The notes beneath the pieces were generated by a model, which was given only the letters and a program-made list of their open reading frames with translations, did not search any database and was not told the DNA's origin. Source: JBGCDD01 sp045105075 (lineage in GTDB: Bacteria > Pseudomonadota > Alphaproteobacteria > Rhodobacterales > Rhodobacteraceae). From it: a DNA stretch of 11,022 bases. The stretch spans positions 1-11,022 of the forward strand of contig JBGCDD010000160.1 of NCBI GenBank assembly GCA_045105075.1. The letters run 5' to 3'. Made by a program: the position numbers and the translations under genes. Each line of letters begins with the position of its first letter. The first letter of the stretch is position 1. This document shows positions 7,884-11,022 of this stretch, piece by piece.

Positions 7884-9034
7884 GCCGCCTGCCCGATGGT
7901 CGCTATATCGACGACGCGCCGTTTGATCCGGATGCCAACCTGCAAACGCTGGAACGCAAGGATCTGGATGCCGCCAACTGGGTGTTGATCTGGCGCAAGT
8001 TCAAACGTCATCGGCTGGGGCTGATCTCGGGCATTTTCCTGTTGTTTTGCTATGTGATGCTGCCGTTCATCGGCTTTATCGCGCCCTACACCCCGAACGA
8101 GCGCAACTCGGATTACCTCTATGCGCCGCCGCAGGGTGTGAATTGGTTCCACGAGGGCGAATTCATCGGCCCGTTTGTGTATCCGATGACCTCCGAGGCG
8201 GACCTCGAGACCTTCCAGTGGGTGTTTGTGCGGGATGAAACCACACCAATGCCGCTGAGGTTCTTTTGCGAGGGTGATGATTATCGCCTTGCCGGTTTGA
8301 TCCCGATGGACACGCATCTGTTCTGTGCCCCCGAAGGCGCGACGGTCTATCTGTGGGGCTCTGACCGGCTGGGGCGCGATGTGTTCAGCCGCATTCTATA
8401 CGGCGCGCAGCTCAGCCTGACGGTCGGCCTGATCGGCATCACCGTGTCGTTCCTGCTGGGCATCACCTTTGGCGCCATGGCCGGCTATTTCGGCGGGCGC
8501 ATCGACTGGACCATCAACCGCGTGATCGAGATCTTGCGCTCGCTCCCCGAACTGCCGCTGTGGCTGGCGCTGTCGGCGGCGGTGCCTTCAAACTGGGGGC
8601 CTGTGGCGGTGTTTTTCATCATATCGGTGATCCTTGGCATTCTGGACTGGCCCGGGCTCGCGCGGGCCGTGCGGGCCAAATTCCTGTCACTGCGCGAAGA
8701 AGAATACGTGAAAGCGGCGGAAATGATGGGCGCCTCGTCGGGCCGCGTGATCCGCCGGCATCTGTTGCCCAACTTCATGAGCCATCTTATTGCCTCGGCG
8801 ACCCTGTCGATCCCGGCGATGATCCTGGGCGAAACCGCGCTGTCCTTCCTTGGCCTGGGTCTGCGCGCGCCTGCGGTCAGTTGGGGTGTCATGCTGAACG
8901 ACGCGCAAAACCTCGCCAGTATCGAAATTTACCCCTGGACCGCGATCCCGATGCTGCCGATCATCGTGGTGGTTTTGGCTTTCAACTTCCTGGGCGACGG
9001 CCTGCGCGACAGCCTTGACCCCTATCACGACTAA
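7880..9034 (+). CDS. ABC importer inner-membrane permease, DppC/OppC type, with enlarged periplasmic loop
   Basis: 384-residue partner permease. Residues 1-44 are a cytoplasmic lead, followed by helix 1 at about 45-68 and further helices at about 178-200, 225-235, 243-257, 303-320 and 353-371. WGSDRLGRDVFSRILYGA (159-176) matches the GTDxLGRDxxSR landmark just before helix 2. The EAA coupling loop is at 274-298 (EEEYVKAAEMMGASSG, then HLLPN). Typical DppC proteins are about 300 residues; the excess is mainly in the segment between helix 1 and the landmark (about 70-158), which contains two cysteines, C130 and C149, that could pair in the periplasm. GAGGG lies about 9 bases before the ATG, which overlaps the first permease stop (ATGA). 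It is the last intact gene of the operon; no terminator follows, and remnant DNA begins immediately. Confidence 0.94.
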   Translation: MSRLPDGRYIDDAPFDPDANLQTLERKDLDAANWVLIWRKFKRHRLGLISGIFLLFCYVMLPFIGFIAPYTPNERNSDYLYAPPQGVNWFHEGEFIGPFVYPMTSEADLETFQWVFVRDETTPMPLRFFCEGDDYRLAGLIPMDTHLFCAPEGATVYLWGSDRLGRDVFSRILYGAQLSLTVGLIGITVSFLLGITFGAMAGYFGGRIDWTINRVIEILRSLPELPLWLALSAAVPSNWGPVAVFFIISVILGILDWPGLARAVRAKFLSLREEEYVKAAEMMGASSGRVIRRHLLPNFMSHLIASATLSIPAMILGETALSFLGLGLRAPAVSWGVMLNDAQNLASIEIYPWTAIPMLPIIVVVLAFNFLGDGLRDSLDPYHD

Positions 9035-9035
9035 A

Positions 9036-9294
9036 ATGGCTCTGGCCGACACCGGACGCGATGGAAATTGCCTTGGGCAGCCATAGAGGTGGGCGAATCA
9101 GCCAAAGCGCGGCACAGGAAATGGCCAGGGAGAGCCTCTGCGAGGCAACAGTGGCGGCGCCGGGCGATGTATTGGTTCTGTCAATGTTAACGCTGCACCG
9201 GTCTTCAGTGTCCACGCAGTCGAAACAAAGACGGGTGCTGCGCGTGGATTGTGCCGATTTCGACCTGCCAGACCCGCTGAATTGGGCGGAATAG
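9036..9294 (+). pseudogene. Remnant of a phytanoyl-CoA dioxygenase (PhyH)-like gene, C-terminal part only
   Basis: An open frame from the ATG at 9061 gives 77 residues that look like the end of a PhyH-type Fe(II)/2-oxoglutarate oxygenase: MEIALGSHRGGRI at 1-13, PGDVLVLSMLTLHRS at 34-48, QRRVLRVDCADFDLP at 56-70 and PLNWAE at the end. H46 fits the distal iron-binding His, and R57 or R58 the 2-oxoglutarate-binding Arg. The HxD iron motif and the whole N-terminal two thirds (a normal protein is about 250-300 residues) are absent, so it cannot be an active oxygenase. Bases 9036-9059, read in another frame, give MALADTGR, which could be the preceding segment of such a protein, suggesting a small frame-breaking deletion near 9060. 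The remnant starts one base after the permease stop codon. Rare codons (TTA, AGA) and no ribosome site before 9061 also argue for decay. Family assignment is from pattern memory, not a search. Confidence 0.6.
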
Positions 9295-9366
9295 GGCCCC
9301 AAGCCGCAAATCGACACCCGTTTTTGCCCAAGTTTCTTCGCGAAAATTCCCCGCGACCCACGCATT

Positions 9367-9394
9367 TTGGTGCAACATATTGAGAGTGTATTAA
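9367..9394 (+). promoter_or_regulatory. Possible sigma70-type promoter for the small gene at 9414
   Basis: TTGGTG (9367-9372) and TATTAA (9389-9394) are separated by 16 bases in a locally AT-rich patch within otherwise GC-rich DNA. Transcription would begin near 9401, leaving a very short leader before the ATG at 9414. The -35 match is only partial, so this is a suggestion. Confidence 0.25.
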
Positions 9395-9413
9395 TGTGTG
9401 AGTGGTGATTGGT

Positions 9414-9791
9414 ATGACGAAAGCTTTTGATCCAGAGCGCCAAAGTGCGTCGCCTTTGGTTTTGGACGAACCGACCCCGACATTGTGGAGCGAGCAGGAT
9501 CGCCGTTTGCGCCCCAGTGCGCTGGACAGTGAAACGGCGCTGGCGTTGGCCTGTCACCTCGGTGATGCCTTTGCCGACGCGCGCAATTGGGATGATCTGT
9601 TGAGCGCACTCAGCGCGCGCGATTTCGGGCTTGAGTTTCAGGGCACGCGTCTGGTTTTGATCAACGAACGCACCGGTGTGGCGTTGTGTGCCTGCGCCCG
9701 TTTGGGCCACGGGTTCGCCAGCCTTGCGGCGCGCTTTGGCAAACCCAACGTGATCGCACCCTCGGGACGGCTGGTGGTCAAACCGGCCTAA
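9414..9791 (+). CDS. Uncharacterised 125-residue protein
   Basis: I do not recognise a named family. The ATG at 9414 is preferred over the in-frame GTGs at 9402 and 9405 because it leaves a short leader behind an AT-rich promoter-like patch; the ribosome site is weak either way. The protein has no signal peptide or membrane helix and is probably cytoplasmic. The N-terminal 40 residues are polar and proline-containing (PLVLDEPTPTLW at about 14-25). A helical region follows (SETALALACHLGDAFADA, about 39-56), then WDDLLSALSARDFGLEFQG (about 58-76), which could begin a small alpha/beta module ending RLGHGFASLAARFGKP. That tail vaguely resembles short C-terminal modules seen in some alphaproteobacterial hypothetical proteins and relaxase-like proteins; this is memory only. 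Codon use matches the neighbours, and the sequence looks like a maintained gene. Its stop codon overlaps the stop of the convergent channel gene. Confidence 0.7.
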   Translation: MTKAFDPERQSASPLVLDEPTPTLWSEQDRRLRPSALDSETALALACHLGDAFADARNWDDLLSALSARDFGLEFQGTRLVLINERTGVALCACARLGHGFASLAARFGKPNVIAPSGRLVVKPA

Positions 9792-11022
9792 CGGTCGTCG
9801 CCACCGGGTCCGATATCATCCAGATAGTCTTCGTCGATGGCGCCTTGCACAGCACCCGCCACGGCCTCGCGCTGATCCGGGCTCAGATCGGCGGCTTTGC
9901 CATCGGCCAGTCGAACCGTCACCTCGCGGTGGGCAAAGTGGATGCCTTCCTGAGCAAACAGGATGCGGATTTCCTCGTACACTTTCTTGCGCACCAGCCA
10001 CTGATCGCCCGGTTTGGTCATGAACTTGACCCGGATGATCATGGCGCTGTCCTGCATTTCGATCACGCCTTGGGATTTCAGCGGCTGAATGAAGTTTTCG
10101 CCAATCACCGGATCGCTCAATAGCTCTTTGCCCAGGTTCTTGATCAGCTTGCGCACCTTTTCCACGTCGGTGTCATAGGTCACCCGCAGCGGCAGCTTCA
10201 TGATCACCCAGTCGCGCGAATAGTTGGTCAAGACGGTGATTTCGCCAAAGGGGATGGTGTTGAGCGCGCCCAGATGGTGGCGCAGCTGGAACGAGCGCAC
10301 CGAGATCTTTTCGACCGTGCCCTTCACCCCGCCAATGTCGATGTATTCGCCTTTGCGAAAAGCGTCATCGACCAGAAAAAACGCGCCGGAAAACACATCG
10401 CGCACCAGGGTCTGGGCGCCAAAGCCCACCGCCAGACCGACCACACCCGCACCGGCAAACAGCGGACTGACATTGATGCCAACCTCAAGCAGCGCAATCA
10501 GCGCGATGGTCACCACCACAATGGCCAGGATCGCGCCGCGAAACAGTGGCAGCAGCGTGCCCAGACGGCTGGCACTGCCACCCCCGCCCTCATCGCCCAA
10601 TTCGCCCTCTTCCTCGTCCGGGGCCTCATCTGCGATCTTGCTGTCGATCCAAATGCGAAAGAAATGATAAAGCACATAGCCGATGAACAAGATCACAATC
10701 ACATCCAGCGTGCGTTCCACGATGGACCCCGACAAAACGGTCTGATCCGGATCCCAAATGCTGAGCATCGCGTAACTGCCCGCCACAAAGGCCAAAATGC
10801 CGGCAACCCGGCGCGCCAGATCCTCAAATGTGGCGATCGATTGATGTGACGCCGACACCGGCACCGGTTGGATCCCGTCTTCCTGGGCCTCGGCCGCGGC
10901 CAGTTCTGTGTTCAGCCGTTCGACCTGCAATTTGCGGTCGTAAAACCGCTCGATGATGTAGTTGAACACTCCGTAAACCACGATCATCGACAGGAACACC
11001 AAATAGGCCCCGGCAATCACCG
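9788..11022 (-). CDS. MscS-family mechanosensitive ion channel, N-terminus beyond the window
   Basis: Inner-membrane channel that opens under membrane tension to release solutes during hypo-osmotic shock. The frame is open to the window edge. The GTG at 11018-11020 is probably internal, so at least 410 C-terminal residues are present (numbered from that GTG). Hydrophobic segments lie at about 2-22, 72-88, 103-123 and 158-180. The pore-lining helix is LFAGAGVVGLAVGFGAQTLV (187-206) followed by RDVFSG, the Gly/Ala-rich MscS signature. The cytoplasmic beta domain follows (IGGVKGTVEKISVRSF at 229-244; NTIPFGEITVLTNYSR at 254-269) and an alpha/beta domain reaches about 375. Several extra helices before the pore suggest a larger YbdG- or MscM-like member rather than a three-helix MscS. 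A very acidic, Gly-rich stretch at 131-148 lies between helices. The C-terminal tail is acidic. Its TAG overlaps the stop of the convergent small gene. Confidence 0.92.
   Translation of the reverse strand, partial: VIAGAYLVFLSMIVVYGVFNYIIERFYDRKLQVERLNTELAAAEAQEDGIQPVPVSASHQSIATFEDLARRVAGILAFVAGSYAMLSIWDPDQTVLSGSIVERTLDVIVILFIGYVLYHFFRIWIDSKIADEAPDEEEGELGDEGGGGSASRLGTLLPLFRGAILAIVVVTIALIALLEVGINVSPLFAGAGVVGLAVGFGAQTLVRDVFSGAFFLVDDAFRKGEYIDIGGVKGTVEKISVRSFQLRHHLGALNTIPFGEITVLTNYSRDWVIMKLPLRVTYDTDVEKVRKLIKNLGKELLSDPVIGENFIQPLKSQGVIEMQDSAMIIRVKFMTKPGDQWLVRKKVYEEIRILFAQEGIHFAHREVTVRLADGKAADLSPDQREAVAGAVQGAIDEDYLDDIGPGGDDR

Noticed and set aside
9335..9357. Possible hairpin (TCGCG ... CGCGA) as a terminator after the transport operon
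   Set aside because: The stem is only five base pairs and no T-run follows, so it does not qualify as a rho-independent terminator.
8982..9710. Minus-strand 242-residue frame covering the remnant region
   Set aside because: It spans the 3' end of the permease, the PhyH-like remnant and the small gene without matching a domain. The plus strand explains each part better.

Overview
The window looks like chromosomal DNA from a high-GC alphaproteobacterium, most probably of the Rhodobacteraceae (Roseobacter group). This rests on the strong G/C preference at third codon positions, the MaoC-phosphotransacetylase fusion next to acetate kinase, and the tightly overlapping gene starts. It is an inference from gene content, since no rRNA or other phylogenetic marker is present.

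Left block, minus strand (1-2997): three co-directional genes read right to left. They are a small class I SAM-dependent methyltransferase (2512-2997), a two-domain MaoC-like/phosphate acetyltransferase (1123-2490) and acetate kinase ackA (1126 to beyond base 1; C-terminus cut off). Spacing is 21 bp and then a 4-bp ATGA overlap, so they are probably one operon. The last two genes form the Pta-AckA pathway linking acetyl-CoA, acetyl phosphate and acetate/ATP.

Middle block, plus strand (3174-9034): a complete Opp/Dpp-type ABC importer. It comprises a fused double ATPase, a large family 5 periplasmic binding protein and two permeases. Each gene overlaps the next (8, 1 and 4 bp), so this is one translationally coupled operon. 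A 176-bp divergent intergenic region separates it from the left block. Both permeases have enlarged loops after the first membrane helix and the binding protein is large. The substrate (oligopeptide or oligosaccharide) cannot be read from the sequence.

Directly behind the last permease (9035-9294) is a short ORF resembling only the C-terminal end of a phytanoyl-CoA dioxygenase-like protein, best read as a gene remnant. A small uncharacterised gene (9414-9791, +) follows. It meets an MscS-family mechanosensitive channel gene (9788 to beyond 11022, minus strand) tail to tail, with the two stop codons overlapping.

I found no tRNA or rRNA gene, CRISPR array, insertion sequence, phage gene or convincing rho-independent terminator. 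Most of the window is ordinary metabolic, transport and osmotic-protection DNA. The items most worth a second look are the lost catalytic Asp in the MaoC domain, the dioxygenase remnant, and the unassigned transporter with its enlarged loops.
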